Positions 1-9,492 are shown, numbered from the stretch's first letter. The stretch is DNA of 64,000 nt from JAGWAJ01 sp965215155 (GCA_965215155.1 CBDCCY010000004.1:1922001-1986000), one strand, 5' to 3'. Notes: generated by a model not told the origin, from the sequence alone. Made by a program: numbers and translations.

Positions 1-1
1 C

Positions 2-388
2 GTCGGCTTCGACGGGACGTTCCGCGTCGGGCGGTTCGAGGTGCAGGCCACCTACTTCCGCGACACGGTGCGGTACGACGACTTCGATCCAGAGTACGCA
101 TGGACGCGCACTCTCGAATGGTACTCAGCGGGAATCATCTGGCCGTTGTCGCCGTCGCCGGCTCGCTTCCGGCCGCACGTGCTCACCGGCTTTCAGTTGT
201 TCCGAGACACAACGAGCGACGGCCTCTTTCCGCACCGTCGCCCCGCCATTTACGGCGGACTCGGCGCGGAGTTCCCGCTGGGCGGGCGACTGTTCGCGCG
301 GGTGCAATACATGACGCTCGCCGTTTACGTCTACGAGGAGATCTACGTCGGGCATGCTGGCCGTGCGAGCATCGGGATCGAATTCTGA
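2..388 (+). CDS. C-terminal part of an outer-membrane beta-barrel protein
   Basis: The reading frame is open from the left edge of the window and ends in TGA at 386-388, so only the last 128 residues are visible. The peptide alternates aromatic and polar residues in strand-like blocks, for example around EVQATYFRDTVRYDDF, and finishes ...RASIGIEF. A terminal phenylalanine after an amphipathic strand is the usual BAM recognition signal of Gram-negative outer-membrane barrels. I cannot name a family. It could belong to the type of small exported barrel whose start is seen at 36772, but no homology can be shown because different ends are visible. A perfect palindrome follows 20 bases downstream. 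Confidence 0.6.
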   Translation, partial: VGFDGTFRVGRFEVQATYFRDTVRYDDFDPEYAWTRTLEWYSAGIIWPLSPSPARFRPHVLTGFQLFRDTTSDGLFPHRRPAIYGGLGAEFPLGGRLFARVQYMTLAVYVYEEIYVGHAGRASIGIEF

Positions 389-407
389 GCGGCCGGGGGG
401 AAATCGA

Positions 408-425
408 AAACGCTCATGAGCGTTT
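408..425. terminator. 18-bp perfect palindrome, possible terminator of the barrel gene
   Basis: AAACGCTCATGAGCGTTT is an uninterrupted palindrome lying 20 bases after the stop at 388. It has no loop and only three T residues behind it, so it is at best a weak intrinsic terminator. It could equally be a protein-binding site. Confidence 0.35.
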
Positions 426-615
426 CAGGGAGCGCGGCGCACGAGAAGTGGTGTTGCGCGAGGCCAAGGCGATTTCCTTCTGCTGCCACCGTGAGCGGCG
501 GCGCGCGCGGAATGATCGCGATTCCGGCAGCGTTCTTGGACGGCCTTTCGGGTCCGGTAGATTCTCGTACCCAAGGGTGGAATCGAGGAGGGAAGGAGCA
601 CGATCCATAATGGGT

Positions 616-641
616 TAAGTGATTTATGGTGAATATCTTGC
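616..641 (-). repeat. AT-rich junction motif, copy B
   Basis: A 26-base AT-rich stretch in GC-rich surroundings that matches 20 of 26 positions with the copy at 2263-2288, in the same orientation. It lies immediately after the stop codon (648-650, minus strand) of the membrane-protein gene, just as copy A lies after the broken TonB receptor. Origin unknown; possibly the end of a mobile element. Confidence 0.4.
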
Positions 642-647
642 AAGGAT

Positions 648-1667
648 TCAGGGACTCGCGTTGCCGGCAATCGGCAACGTCAGTTCCTCGGTTGTTCCGT
701 CGCCGCGCGCGATACGCACCGCCACGGCCTCGTCGTCGCGCCGGGCGATGGACAGGATGGTCTCTCCGTCGATGCGGTAGGCATCCCTGAACCCGCCCTG
801 CCCGAATGGCGCCGGCCCGTCCAGCCCGAAGGCGAGCACGTACGTCACCTCCTCGGTCTCGCCGTCCTCGTCGAGCGTCGCCGTAAACGGTACGACGAAC
901 CGGTCGTCGCCGACGATCGTGATGTCGCGGATCCGGAACCTCGTCGTGCCGCTGTCCATGCCCCGGTAATACGCCTGTCCGATGAAGTCCTCATCCGAGT
1001 TCGTTCGCTCGGATGCGCGGTCCCTGCCAACCGGGAACGTCTCGTGGTTGCTGAACCGCCACCCGTCCAGTCCGGGAATGGTGAAGTGCGCGAGATGCAC
1101 CGCGTTCTTCGCCCGCTGGATATCGCTGAGCCGGCAGTAGCCGGCCCGTTCATCCGTGGCCTCGACCCACTCGCCGAAGAACAGGTCGCGGCACCGCGAC
1201 ACCGAAGCTTCGACGTTCATGTGCCGGAAGCCAGCCACCAGAACGATCGCGCCCATGGCATAGACCGCCGCCATGGTGCAACAGCGGGTCCACAGCCACG
1301 CACGCTTGTACACAACTATCCACGAGAACACGAGCGCCGCGGCGAAAGGTGCGCTCGTGCCGAGGGCGACGCCGGGCGGCCCGGTCAGGCCGCCCAGGAT
1401 GAATCCCCACAGCATGAACGGCAGCGACAGACTCATCAACGCGCCGAACACCAGACGCAGCCGCGGCTCCCTGATGGTGCGCCACGCGTACAGTACGAGA
1501 AACAACTGCACCGTTCCAAGCAAGAACAGCGGGAGCGCGAAACCGAAGAACGACGCGACCGGGTTCCCGCCCACGAGTGCATTGATGGCGATCGGGACCA
1601 CGTACGCCAACCCGCCGGCGAACGACAACGACAGGCGAGGACATCGCAGGGCCGTTGCTCCGTGCAT
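648..1667 (-). CDS. Membrane protein of unknown function with C-terminal soluble domain
   Basis: A 339-residue protein. The ATG at 1667 is chosen because AGGAAGAAGG sits seven bases before it; an upstream ATG at 1775 has no such site. The first half contains about five hydrophobic segments (roughly residues 10-175, for example SFFGFALPLFLLGTVQLFLV), and the second half is a polar domain of about 160 residues with an NSDEDFIGQAYYRGMD stretch. I do not recognise the family. The gene ends next to AT-rich junction motif B, so its natural C-terminus may be altered. Neighbours do not suggest a role: a beta-barrel fragment lies downstream and a methyltransferase fragment lies upstream in the opposite orientation. 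Confidence 0.65.
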   Translation of the reverse strand: MHGATALRCPRLSLSFAGGLAYVVPIAINALVGGNPVASFFGFALPLFLLGTVQLFLVLYAWRTIREPRLRLVFGALMSLSLPFMLWGFILGGLTGPPGVALGTSAPFAAALVFSWIVVYKRAWLWTRCCTMAAVYAMGAIVLVAGFRHMNVEASVSRCRDLFFGEWVEATDERAGYCRLSDIQRAKNAVHLAHFTIPGLDGWRFSNHETFPVGRDRASERTNSDEDFIGQAYYRGMDSGTTRFRIRDITIVGDDRFVVPFTATLDEDGETEEVTYVLAFGLDGPAPFGQGGFRDAYRIDGETILSIARRDDEAVAVRIARGDGTTEELTLPIAGNASP

Positions 1668-1806
1668 GGGCACGCCTTCTTCCTTCGGCGATTCGTCAGA
1701 TTCCGTGAGCAGCTCGGAGCGGGAGCGTGGTGGTGACGTTGCCGAACCGCTCCGCGTCGACTCCGCCAACGCCAACAGTAAAATATCGTATCAGAAGGTC
1801 CGTTGA

Positions 1807-2169
1807 GAGACCCTGTGGCAGGAGAAAGCTGGAACCCGCGAGGTCCAAGCCCTGGAAGCGCAACGGCTGGTCGGTCTGCGCGACCGCCGGCTCAACCCGG
1901 CCGAATGGGTCGAGTGGGTGGACGAGCCGGTCCCCGGCTACCCGAAGCGGCCCGTTCCACGTGACGAGGACACTGCGAAGGCGCTCAAGAAGCGCGCGCT
2001 GACGAACCTGTACAACGTCCGCCCGCAGTGGCTCACCGACGCACACAACGCCCTTGACGGGGCTGCGGCTGCCGCCTACGGGTGGCCGGCGGACATCGCC
2101 GCCGACGACGACGACGTGCTGCGCGAGTTGTTGGCGCTGAATGGCGGCGGGGCCGTGAGCAACCCGTGA
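1807..2169 (+). pseudogene. C-terminal fragment of a large DNA methyltransferase
   Basis: About 120 residues in one open frame, after an in-frame TGA at 1804. The text ALTNLYNVRPQWLTDAHNAL followed by AYGWPADI and ELLALN is the characteristic tail of the big class I DNA methyltransferases (COG1002, MmeI/YeeA-like, often with a fused restriction domain). No catalytic part (motif I or NPPY/F) is present on either strand nearby, so this is a detached remnant. A different methyltransferase fragment, 5'-truncated, lies at 58007-59740. The two are not halves of one gene, since both retain their own C-terminal end. Confidence 0.75.
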
Positions 2170-2262
2170 TGCGGTGCGGTCCGCAGACGGCTCAGATGAC
2201 CCCGTGGATTCCGGCTGAGAAAGTGGGAAACGACAAGGGAAGCATCGCCAGAGAATAGCTCA

Positions 2263-2288
2263 TAAGGCATTTATTATGAGTAACTTGC
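2263..2288 (-). repeat. AT-rich junction motif, copy A
   Basis: This motif lies exactly where the TonB receptor reading frame loses homology. It matches 20/26 positions with 616-641 and 18/26 with 55664-55689 when read on the same strand. Read with the receptor, it follows the broken end of the gene. Confidence 0.4.
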
Positions 2289-4757
2289 TGAAACTATGCG
2301 GTTGCCGTAGTCGTACCAGCCGGCGTAGTAGCTGACGCGGCCCAGCAGGCTCGCCCGCGCCACGCGTTGCGTGACGGCCGCGTTCCAGCGGGTGCGCGGC
2401 AACGCGTAGGCGTACTCCGCGAGCCGCCGGCCGTCGAGCAGACCCTTGGCGTTGTCCGTCACCTCGGTGTCGGTGTGGTTGAAGACGGCACTGATGACGG
2501 TGTTCCCGCGCAGCGCGAGCGGCGTCCAGGTCGAGACGAAGTCGACGCCGTGCGACGTCGTGGAGAAGGCGTTGGTGAAGAACCGGTAGTTCCGTACGCT
2601 CCGGGCCGCCTCGAACCCTCCCGCCACGACCTCGGCGATCTCCGCCGGCGTCAGCACGAAGTTGCTCGTGATGCCGATCCGGTCCGACACGTCGATGCGG
2701 AAGTAGTCGGCCGTGAACGTGAAGGGACCGCCGCCGAACACGACGCCGGCCGTGTAGTTGACCGACCGTTCCGGACCGAGGGGCAGGCCGCCGCGCAGCC
2801 GCGCCACCGGCGAGATCGACGGGATGACCGCGTTGTTGACCAGGTCGCCGACCGTCGGGTCGAACCAGCTCTGGATGTGCAGGCCGTGCTGCTGCCCGGG
2901 GGTCGGCGCCCGGAACCCCGTGCTGACGCTGCCCCGCACGAAGCCGACGCGGCCCGACAGCTTGCCGTTGGTCGTCGTCCCGAAGTCCTCGAAGTCCTCG
3001 AAGCGGACCGCTGCGCCCAGCGTCCACGCGTCGTCCGTGCCGGTCACCTCGACGTCGCCGTAGGCCGCGACGTTGTGGCGGCTCCAGGTGCCCGCCTGCT
3101 GCGGGGTGTAGGCGAAGACGGCGTTGGAGCCGCCCATGAAGCCCTGCGCCGCGTACGGGCCGACCGTCCACCCCGCGCGGTCGCCCGCCCGCAGGCCGAA
3201 CTGCTCGTCGCGCCATTCCGCGCCCGCCGCGACGTTCACCCGGTCGGTGACCGCATACGACACGTCGAGGTTCACGGTGACGTCCCGCTGCCGGTTCCGG
3301 CCGACGTCGAACGCATTGGGCGACGTCAGCCCGAGCGAGGCGTTGATGGTGTCGTGGACGAAGGAGTCCACGCGGTGCACCCCGAGCGAGGCGCTCAGGT
3401 CCCAGTTGAAGCCGCCGGCCGTGAAGCCGCGCACGCCGCCCACGAGCGACGCGTCGGTCGCCGTGCCCCCCGTCTGCGGGACGAAGCCGCCCGGGAACAG
3501 CTCCTGGAACGTGAAGCAGTTCGGGTCGTCCACGACCTGCTGCAGGGCGATCGGGTCCGGCACATGGTCGGTGACGGCGACCGTCGGGCAGTCGGCCGAG
3601 CCCATGCCGCTCGCCGCCAGGGCGTCGCCGACCAGCAGCGTGCGCCCGCCGTCGTTGCTGAACACGCCGAGGCGCGTGTTCGGGTTGCGGAAGAAGACGC
3701 CGAAGGTGACCTTCTTGCTGGCATAGCTCGTGTGGGCGTACACCTGCAACCCGGCGGGCAGCGTGTAGCCGAAGTTGCCGAACGCCTTCAGGTCGTCGTC
3801 GATGCTCGGGTCTCCCCAGACCTGCGGGCGGTCGGAGGGAACGTGCGTGTTGCCGGCGGCGATGAGAGCCGCCGCATCCCGCCGCGGCGCGGCGCGGTTC
3901 GTCGGGTTCGCGTTGCCGTACTCCAGGCTGAGGTTGGCGAATCCGGTGGCGCCGAGCGGCAGGCCGACGTTGCCGGCGAACTGCGTCGATTCTCCGTCGC
4001 CGGCGCGGTAGAGACCCGTGTTGAGCTCGACCGAGCCGCCGGCGCGGGCGTCCTTGAGCTGGAAGTTCAGCACGCCGGCGATGGCGTCGGACCCGTACTG
4101 GGCCGCGGCGCCGTCCCGCAGCACCTCGACCTGCCGCAGCGCAATCGCGGGGATGGCGGAGATGTCGGGGCCCTGCGAGCCGAAGGCGACGCCGTTGCCC
4201 CCGTGCCAGTCGACGATCGAGGAGCGGTGCCGGCGCTTGCCGTTGATCAGCACCAGCGTGTGGTCCGGCGCCAGGTTGCGGAGCATGGCGGGGCGGACCA
4301 CCGTCGCTACGCCGCTGATCGGCTGGGTGTTGGCGCTGAACGACGGGATGATGGTGCGAAGCTGGTCCTTGAGGTCGCCCGTCCCCTGGCTGACGAGGTC
4401 GGTGGCCGTCAGCACGTCCACCGGCACCGCCGAGTCGGTGGCGCTGCGCGGCTCGGCGCGGGACCCCACGACGACCGTCTCTTCCGTGAAGCCGGCGATC
4501 AGGCTCCGCATCTCCGCGGGCGACAGCTCCAGGGCCTCGATCTCCGCCGGCGTCATCCCGAGCGCCCGGCTCAGCTCTTCGACCAGCGCTTCCGACTGCT
4601 CCTCCTCCTGCTCCCGCGGACCGTCCTGGGCCTCCGCGGCCGCGCCGGCCGACAGCGCGGCCCACGACGGCAGGAGCACGGCCAGCAGCAGGGCGATACG
4701 CCGCGGCGCGCCCCGGGTTCCCGGTATCCGTCTCGTCATCGTTGGCATCCTCGACAT
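2274..4757 (-). pseudogene. TonB-dependent outer-membrane receptor, 3'-truncated
   Basis: An 827-residue frame starting at ATG 4757 (GGGGG upstream) with a signal peptide (IALLLAVLLPSWAALSAGAAAEAQ). It has a plug domain with the VLRDGAAAQYGSDAIAGVLN motif typical of receptors for large substrates, and many barrel strands after about residue 190. Full-length relatives end with a TonB-barrel C-terminus finishing in an aromatic residue. Here the frame ends ...YYAGWYDYGNRIVSASYS at an AT-rich junction, so the last 80-120 residues are missing and insertion into the outer membrane is doubtful. Substrate unknown. A second receptor fragment precedes it, so tandem receptor genes once stood here. It diverges from the sigma/kinase pair at 5176-8935. 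Confidence 0.85.
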
Positions 4758-4799
4758 GGAACCCCCGGCGCACTCGGTGCGCCCGTTGGCAGCATCGAC

Positions 4800-4962
4800 C
4801 TTTCTACGGGCGCCCGCCAGCTGCAAGTTCAGCACCCCCGGCGATCGCGTCCGAACCGTACCGGGCCGCCGAACCGTCGCGCAACACGGAAGGTGACGTC
4901 GCCCGACGCCATGCCGAGCACGCGACTCGTTTCCTGGACCAGCTTCGGAGCAGCTCCTCGGA
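4800..4962 (-). pseudogene. Degraded remnant of a second TonB-dependent receptor
   Basis: On the minus strand, VLRDGSAARYGSDAIAG and, after a frameshift, GVLNLQLAGARRK reproduce the plug-domain motif of the adjacent receptor (VLRDGAAAQYGSDAIAG, then GVLNFQLKDARAG). Just upstream, LVQETSRVLGMASGDV resembles LVEELSRALGMTPAEI from the start of the mature receptor. Two separated receptor regions are therefore joined with the intervening DNA deleted, leaving about 160 bp. The rest of 4758-5175 contains nothing else recognisable. Confidence 0.7.
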
Positions 4963-5175
4963 TCCACAGCCGCGTCAGATCGGCCGCGAGGCTCTTCGCC
5001 AACCGACTTCGCCCTACCGCCCTCCATGGGGAATAACGTCTGCGAACGCGGGAAGCGGACGGCGGCGGGGGATTCCGTCGACGGAGGTGGTGCCGGGAAC
5101 CAGCCTGAAACGCGCCGCACGCGTTCCCGCCGCATGCGAGCTCGACCGCCTTTGCCCGCCGCGGTGTTCCGCGGC

Positions 5176-5796
5176 ATGATCCTCGTCGTGCCCGGGAAGC
5201 GCGCTTCCGAGTCGCCGGAGACCCCCCGCGAGAGCGCCGGCGAGGGTTCCACGGACGGCCTCCTGGAGCAGGCGCGGCGGGGCAATCGGTCGGCGGCGGG
5301 CGTGTTGTTCGAGCGGTGCAGGCCCTGGCTCCGACGATGGGCCCGCGGCCGGCTGCCGGCGTGGGCGCGCGACGGCATCGACACCAGCGATGTGGTTCAC
5401 GATGCGTTGTCCCGTACCTTCGTGCGCCTGGAGACGTTCCAGTCGAACCGGGCCAGCGCGTTGCGCGCGTACCTCCAGCGCGCGGTGGAGAACCGGGTCC
5501 ATGACCAGTTGCGGCGCGTCCAGCGGCGCTCGACGCTGAGGGCTGCGGACGCACCCTCCTGGGTCACCGGAAACGGTACGTCGCGACTGCACCAGTGGCT
5601 CGACGATGATGGCCGCAGAGAGTATCTGGATGGCCTGGCGCACCTGACGCCTCGCGAGCGCCGGCTCATCGTGGGCCGCGTGGAGATGGGATACGGCTAC
5701 CGGCAGCTCGCCTTCGTCGAGGGCATGTCGAGCGCCGACGCCGCCCGCAAGGCGCTGGGGCGGGCGTTGAGAAGATTGATCGACATCGCCGATTGA
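5176..5796 (+). CDS. ECF-family RNA polymerase sigma factor (pair 1)
   Basis: A 206-residue sigma-70 family extracytoplasmic-function factor. Region 2 lies around residues 30-110 (LLEQARRGNRSA..., IDTSDVVHDALSRTF, LRAYLQRAVENRVHDQLRR). Region 4 lies around 150-200 (LTPRERRLIVGRVEMGYGYRQLAFVEGMSSADAARKALGRAL), with the DNA-recognition helix in the last part. The start at 5176 is a compromise: no clear ribosome site is visible and an ATG at 5026 would add an arginine-rich leader. The downstream gene on the same strand is a membrane Ser/Thr kinase. The same sigma-kinase order recurs at 12699-18042 and, broken, at 40052-48851, which suggests the kinase controls the sigma factor by phosphorylation. 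That is known for ECF43-type systems and is inferred here. Confidence 0.88.
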   Translation: MILVVPGKRASESPETPRESAGEGSTDGLLEQARRGNRSAAGVLFERCRPWLRRWARGRLPAWARDGIDTSDVVHDALSRTFVRLETFQSNRASALRAYLQRAVENRVHDQLRRVQRRSTLRAADAPSWVTGNGTSRLHQWLDDDGRREYLDGLAHLTPRERRLIVGRVEMGYGYRQLAFVEGMSSADAARKALGRALRRLIDIAD

Positions 5797-6223
5797 GAGG
5801 GCGCGAGCGACCAGCGGCGCGCGCATCGCGGCGCCTCGGCCCCCACCGCGACCTCACGGTGCCCTCGTTGTCGGTGTAGCGCGTCCCCAAGGAGCGCCGT
5901 CCCATGAAGATGCTCCCCGCCCCGGGCGGACGGTGGCGGTCGCGCGCGGACTCCCTGCGAGTAGTCCGGCGGCGCCCGTTCCCGCCAACGGGCCGGGTGG
6001 ACCGGGACCATCGAGGTCTGCGAGTGGCCCGGCGGCGTCCGTCCGCTTCCCGCCGGCTCGAACGTCACCATAGACAGCCGGAGTCGTGATTGCGTGCAGC
6101 CCCGCCGGGTCCCGTACAGGTGCAGGCCGGGCCGCCGTGCTCATCCCGCCGTCCTCCCCGGAGGGACAGAGGCGCAGTGGGACACCGCGCGGCGCACCAG
6201 GGGCCGCGGTCTGGGCGGGTCGA

Positions 6224-8935
6224 ATGTCCGAGAGCGATTCCCGGGACGTCGTCGGCGATGCGATTGACGCCGTCACGCTGAACCAGGACGTGCAGTGGGA
6301 GCGGTGTGCGACGCGCGCCACGCCCGCCGAGCGTCGCGCCCTCGACAAGCTCCGAAGGTGGGCCGGGATCCTCAAGGACAGCCCGGCGCGAGCCGGAATG
6401 GCGGCGGCCCTGGACGAGCCGAGCGCCGCCTGGCACGGGAGCGCCTGGGTGCGCCGCGTCCTGCAGGCCGTGGTCGCCATCGCCGTGGTCGAGGTGGCGG
6501 CGGCGCTGCTCCTGCTTCCCTGGGGCTGGGAGGCCTACCGGCGCGAGCATGGCGATGGCGCCCTCTTCATGGCGGGCCTGCTCGTCGGGCACGCGGCGAG
6601 CGCGGGCCTGCTGCTGTCGGTGGGCCGTCGTGACCGGCGGACACGCCTGCTGGGCGTCTTCTTCCTGCTCAAGGCCACGGTGGCGCCGTTGCACATCCTG
6701 CCGGCCATGCTCTGGGGGATGCCGCCACCGAACCTGCTTCACGTCGTCCCTTCGGGACTGCCCGCGACGCCCAGGGTCTTCTTCTACCTGTACGCGTACC
6801 CGTACGCATTCGCGCCAGCGGTGCTGTGGGCGTTCGCCAGGGAGTGTCCGCGGGTCCATCGCCGGACGCGCCTGGACGATCTGGCGTTCCGCATGGTCCC
6901 GATCGGCGTGGTGCTGCCCTTCGCGCTGTGGCTTGGCGCAGCGGCCATCGAGCTGTCACGGGCGGCGAGCCCGGAGCTCCTCACCGCGATGCTCAACGCG
7001 GCGGTGGTCCTCCTGGACCTGCTGGCGCTCGCCGCGGTCGCGGTGGTCGCGTTGCGCGCGCGCACCGCGTCGGCGGAGGAGAAGCGCCGCGTCGTCCTGT
7101 TCAGCGTGGCGTTCCTGGTGTGGCTGGGATGGGTGACGATGGAGGACCTCGTTCAGGTCTTCAGGCCCGGGTACTTGCTGAGCGGCTTCCAGTGGACGTC
7201 GGCCGGCGTGGCGCTGCAGTTGTTGCGCTTCCCCATGATGGTCGTGCTCTGGTACTCGGTGCTCGCAGCGCGCGTGCCGCACCCCCGGGAGATGATCCGA
7301 TCGGGCTACCGGCGGCTGCTGTCGCGCCCCGGACTGCTCGGCGTGGCCGCTGCGGCGCCTCTGTCGGTCCTGGGCTGGCTGCTGGTGAGCAGGCCCGAGC
7401 GGGAGGTCGGCTCGGTCGTTGCCGACCCCGTCGTGCGGTCTCTGCTTGCCGCGGCCGGAATCCTGCTGCTGGTGGTGCTCGGGCGCGAGCGGCTTCTGCG
7501 TCGTCTGGACGCGTGGATCGATCCGGAGACGGTGGACCAACGGGCGGTGCTCGCGGCCGCGACCGTGGCGCTGGCGAAGGCCGAGCGGATGGCGACGATC
7601 GGCCGAACCGTGACCAGGTCGGTCAAGCGCGGCTGCGGCTCCCCCTCCACGCTGGCGGTCGCCGAGGACGGGCAAGCGGGCGCGGGCGCTTTCCGGGCAC
7701 CGACTCCCGCCATCGCGCCGCTGCCGCGGACGTCGGCCATCGTGCATCTGCTGGAGGCGGGCGGCGGGGCGTTGCGCGTGCATCCCAGCGACGCGACGTC
7801 CGTCTTCGAGCTGCTGCCGCCCGACGAGGCGGCGTGGGTGGCGGAGACCGCCGCCGACGTGGTGGTTCCCGTTCCCGGCCCCGGCACCGGGGTCGTGGGG
7901 TTCGTCATTGTCGGGCGGCGTTTCGACGATCGGATCGTGCGCGATGCCGACGTGCCGTTTCTCGAGGTGCTGGCCGCGGCGGCGGGACAGGCGATCACCC
8001 GCCTGCGTCTGCTGGACGGGTCGGAGACGGATCCGCTGCCGGCACTGGAATGCGCCGAGTGCGGCCAGGTATCCGGGCGCGATGAGCCGCCCGGATGCGA
8101 GTGCGGGGCGACGTACTTCGAGTCGGGTGTGCCGAAGCTCCTCGCAGGCAAGTACAGCCTGACGCGGCGGCTGGGCGCGGGCGGCACGGCTGCGGTCTAT
8201 CTGGCGTGGGACCTCAGCCTGCAGCGCGACGTCGCGGTGAAGACCCTGACGAACCTGGCGGAGGTGCGTCCGGCGTTGACGTCGGAGGCGCGGGCCATGG
8301 CGAGGGTGGCGCATCCGTCGTTGGCGGAGATCCACGGCGTCGAATCCTGGCAGGGCCGCCCGTTCCTGGTCGTCGAGTTCCTGCGCGGGGGCACGCTCGC
8401 CGACCGATTGCGCACGGGAGCGGTGCCGGGGCCGGAGGCGGTTGCCGTCGCCCTGAGTCTCGCCGAGGCGCTCGCCGCGTTGCATGAGGCCGGGTATCTC
8501 CACGGAGACGTCAAGCCGAGCAACGTCGGGTTCACGGCGAACGGCTTTCCGAAACTGCTCGACTTCGGTCTGGCCCGGGGACCGCACGACGCAAGGATCG
8601 CGGGTGGCACGCTGCGCTATCTGTCACCCGAGGTGCTGGACGGCCAGCCGGCCACCGAAGCCGACGACGTCTGGTCCCTGTGCGTAGTGCTGTACGAAAT
8701 GGTCGTCGGTGAGCACCCGTTCGCGGGAGACGATGCCGACGAAGTGGCAGACCGCATTCGAGAGCAGCGGTCGGGCGCTGGCGGGCGACCGACCGCCGGC
8801 TCGGCGACCTCGGGGCCCGTGGCGGCGTTCGCCGCGTCGGTGCTGGCGGCTCCCCGGTCGGCGCGACCGACGACCGCGCGCGCGTTCGCCAACCGGCTCA
8901 CACCACACCAGGACCGCTCCGCCGCCCACCCGTAG
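6224..8935 (+). CDS. Polytopic membrane Ser/Thr protein kinase (pair 1)
   Basis: A 903-residue protein. Order: a soluble N-terminal segment (MSESDSRDVV..., conserved in the paralogue at 40052); eight to ten hydrophobic helices between about residues 80 and 430; a GAF-like region about 440-600; a zinc ribbon with C610, C613, C625 and C627; and a C-terminal kinase domain. The kinase has a glycine loop near 651, lysine K673, HGDVKPSN at 760-767 and DFG at 780-782. The usual HRD is HGD, a non-RD kinase, so activation-loop control may differ from the norm. The ATG at 6224 matches the start of the paralogues; an upstream ATG at 6086 would add a low-complexity leader. It probably phosphorylates or regulates the sigma factor encoded just upstream. 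Confidence 0.88.
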   Translation: MSESDSRDVVGDAIDAVTLNQDVQWERCATRATPAERRALDKLRRWAGILKDSPARAGMAAALDEPSAAWHGSAWVRRVLQAVVAIAVVEVAAALLLLPWGWEAYRREHGDGALFMAGLLVGHAASAGLLLSVGRRDRRTRLLGVFFLLKATVAPLHILPAMLWGMPPPNLLHVVPSGLPATPRVFFYLYAYPYAFAPAVLWAFARECPRVHRRTRLDDLAFRMVPIGVVLPFALWLGAAAIELSRAASPELLTAMLNAAVVLLDLLALAAVAVVALRARTASAEEKRRVVLFSVAFLVWLGWVTMEDLVQVFRPGYLLSGFQWTSAGVALQLLRFPMMVVLWYSVLAARVPHPREMIRSGYRRLLSRPGLLGVAAAAPLSVLGWLLVSRPEREVGSVVADPVVRSLLAAAGILLLVVLGRERLLRRLDAWIDPETVDQRAVLAAATVALAKAERMATIGRTVTRSVKRGCGSPSTLAVAEDGQAGAGAFRAPTPAIAPLPRTSAIVHLLEAGGGALRVHPSDATSVFELLPPDEAAWVAETAADVVVPVPGPGTGVVGFVIVGRRFDDRIVRDADVPFLEVLAAAAGQAITRLRLLDGSETDPLPALECAECGQVSGRDEPPGCECGATYFESGVPKLLAGKYSLTRRLGAGGTAAVYLAWDLSLQRDVAVKTLTNLAEVRPALTSEARAMARVAHPSLAEIHGVESWQGRPFLVVEFLRGGTLADRLRTGAVPGPEAVAVALSLAEALAALHEAGYLHGDVKPSNVGFTANGFPKLLDFGLARGPHDARIAGGTLRYLSPEVLDGQPATEADDVWSLCVVLYEMVVGEHPFAGDDADEVADRIREQRSGAGGRPTAGSATSGPVAAFAASVLAAPRSARPTTARAFANRLTPHQDRSAAHP

Positions 8936-8968
8936 TCGGCCCGCGTCGTCGTCATCCAGGGTCGTCAA

Positions 8969-9060
8969 CGGTCATCACGGGTCTTCCCGGGCGGGCATGC
9001 GGTAGCCGACGCCGCGCGCGGTGAGGACGTAGGCGGGCCGGGCGGCGTCGTCGCCCAGCT
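8969..9060 (-). pseudogene. Response-regulator C-terminus, duplicated from the gene at 24727
   Basis: This 92-base block differs at only two positions from 24721-24812, the last codons of the hybrid histidine kinase/response regulator, and encodes LGDDAARPAYVLTARGVGYR plus the stop. It is a detached copy of a winged-helix end with no gene attached. It abuts an inverted, more diverged copy at 9060. Confidence 0.8.
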
Positions 9061-9173
9061 ACATCTTCACCGAACGCGGCGTGGGCTATCGCATGCCCGC
9101 TCCGGGCGACCCCCGAGAGCCCGTGAGCGGCTGCGGTCTCCAGAATCCCCAAGCGGGATTGACAGATGTGTAG
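9060..9173 (+). pseudogene. Second response-regulator C-terminus in inverted orientation
   Basis: The plus strand reads YIFTERGVGYRMPAPGDP and onward to TAG at 9171. This is the same winged-helix tail as the minus-strand fragment ending at 9060 but from a different gene copy. The two fragments meet head to head at 9060, so the locus is an imperfect inverted repeat made of two OmpR/PhoB-type regulator ends. Confidence 0.7.
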
Positions 9174-9188
9174 CCCAGTGGCTACTGT
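9159..9188 (+). promoter_or_regulatory. Promoter and palindromic operator of the HigBA-type operon
   Basis: TTGACA at 9159-9164 is a consensus -35 box, and TACTGT at 9183-9188 is a plausible -10 after an 18-base spacer. The spacer contains GTAGCC CAGT GGCTAC (9170-9185), a perfect 6-bp-arm inverted repeat placed where an antitoxin dimer would block RNA polymerase. The predicted transcript start is near 9195, so the TTG-initiated toxin message would be almost leaderless. Confidence 0.6.
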
Positions 9189-9193
9189 ACGGC

Positions 9194-9484
9194 TTGCTCG
9201 AACTCCGCAGGACGGAGGTCTACGCGAGGTGGCTGGACGGATTGCGCGATGTCCGTGCCCGCGCCCGTGTGCTGGTCCGGGTCGAGCGGCTGGCGGCCGG
9301 CAATCCGGGCGACGTCAAGCCAGTGGGCGAAGGCGTCTCGGAATTGCGGATCGACCACGGCCCAGGCTACCGGGTGTACTTCAAGCGACAGGGCCACACG
9401 GTCGTCGTGCTGCTGGCCGGCGGGGACAAGCGCACGCAGAAGGCCGACGTCGAGACGGCCCTGCGCCTGGCGAGAGATCTGTAG
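9194..9484 (+). CDS. RelE/ParE-like addiction module toxin (HigB type, TIGR02683-like)
   Basis: A 96-residue protein read from a TTG at 9194. The sequence LLELRRTEVYARWLDGLRD...RIDHGPGYRVYF...VVLLAGGDKRTQKADVETA carries the hallmarks of the TIGR02683 branch of the RelE/ParE superfamily: an R-I-D-x-G-P-G-Y-R-V-Y-F strand and a GGDK-TQ loop. These toxins are ribosome-dependent mRNA endonucleases. The TTG start aligns with the family start and lies only six bases beyond the putative -10 box. The antitoxin gene follows after nine bases. Toxin-before-antitoxin order is usual for this family. Confidence 0.88.
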   Translation: MLELRRTEVYARWLDGLRDVRARARVLVRVERLAAGNPGDVKPVGEGVSELRIDHGPGYRVYFKRQGHTVVVLLAGGDKRTQKADVETALRLARDL

Positions 9485-9492
9485 GTGACACC

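Noticed and set aside
2367..5036. An 889-codon plus-strand frame opposite the TonB receptor
   Set aside because: Composition typical of an antisense shadow; the minus strand carries all receptor motifs.
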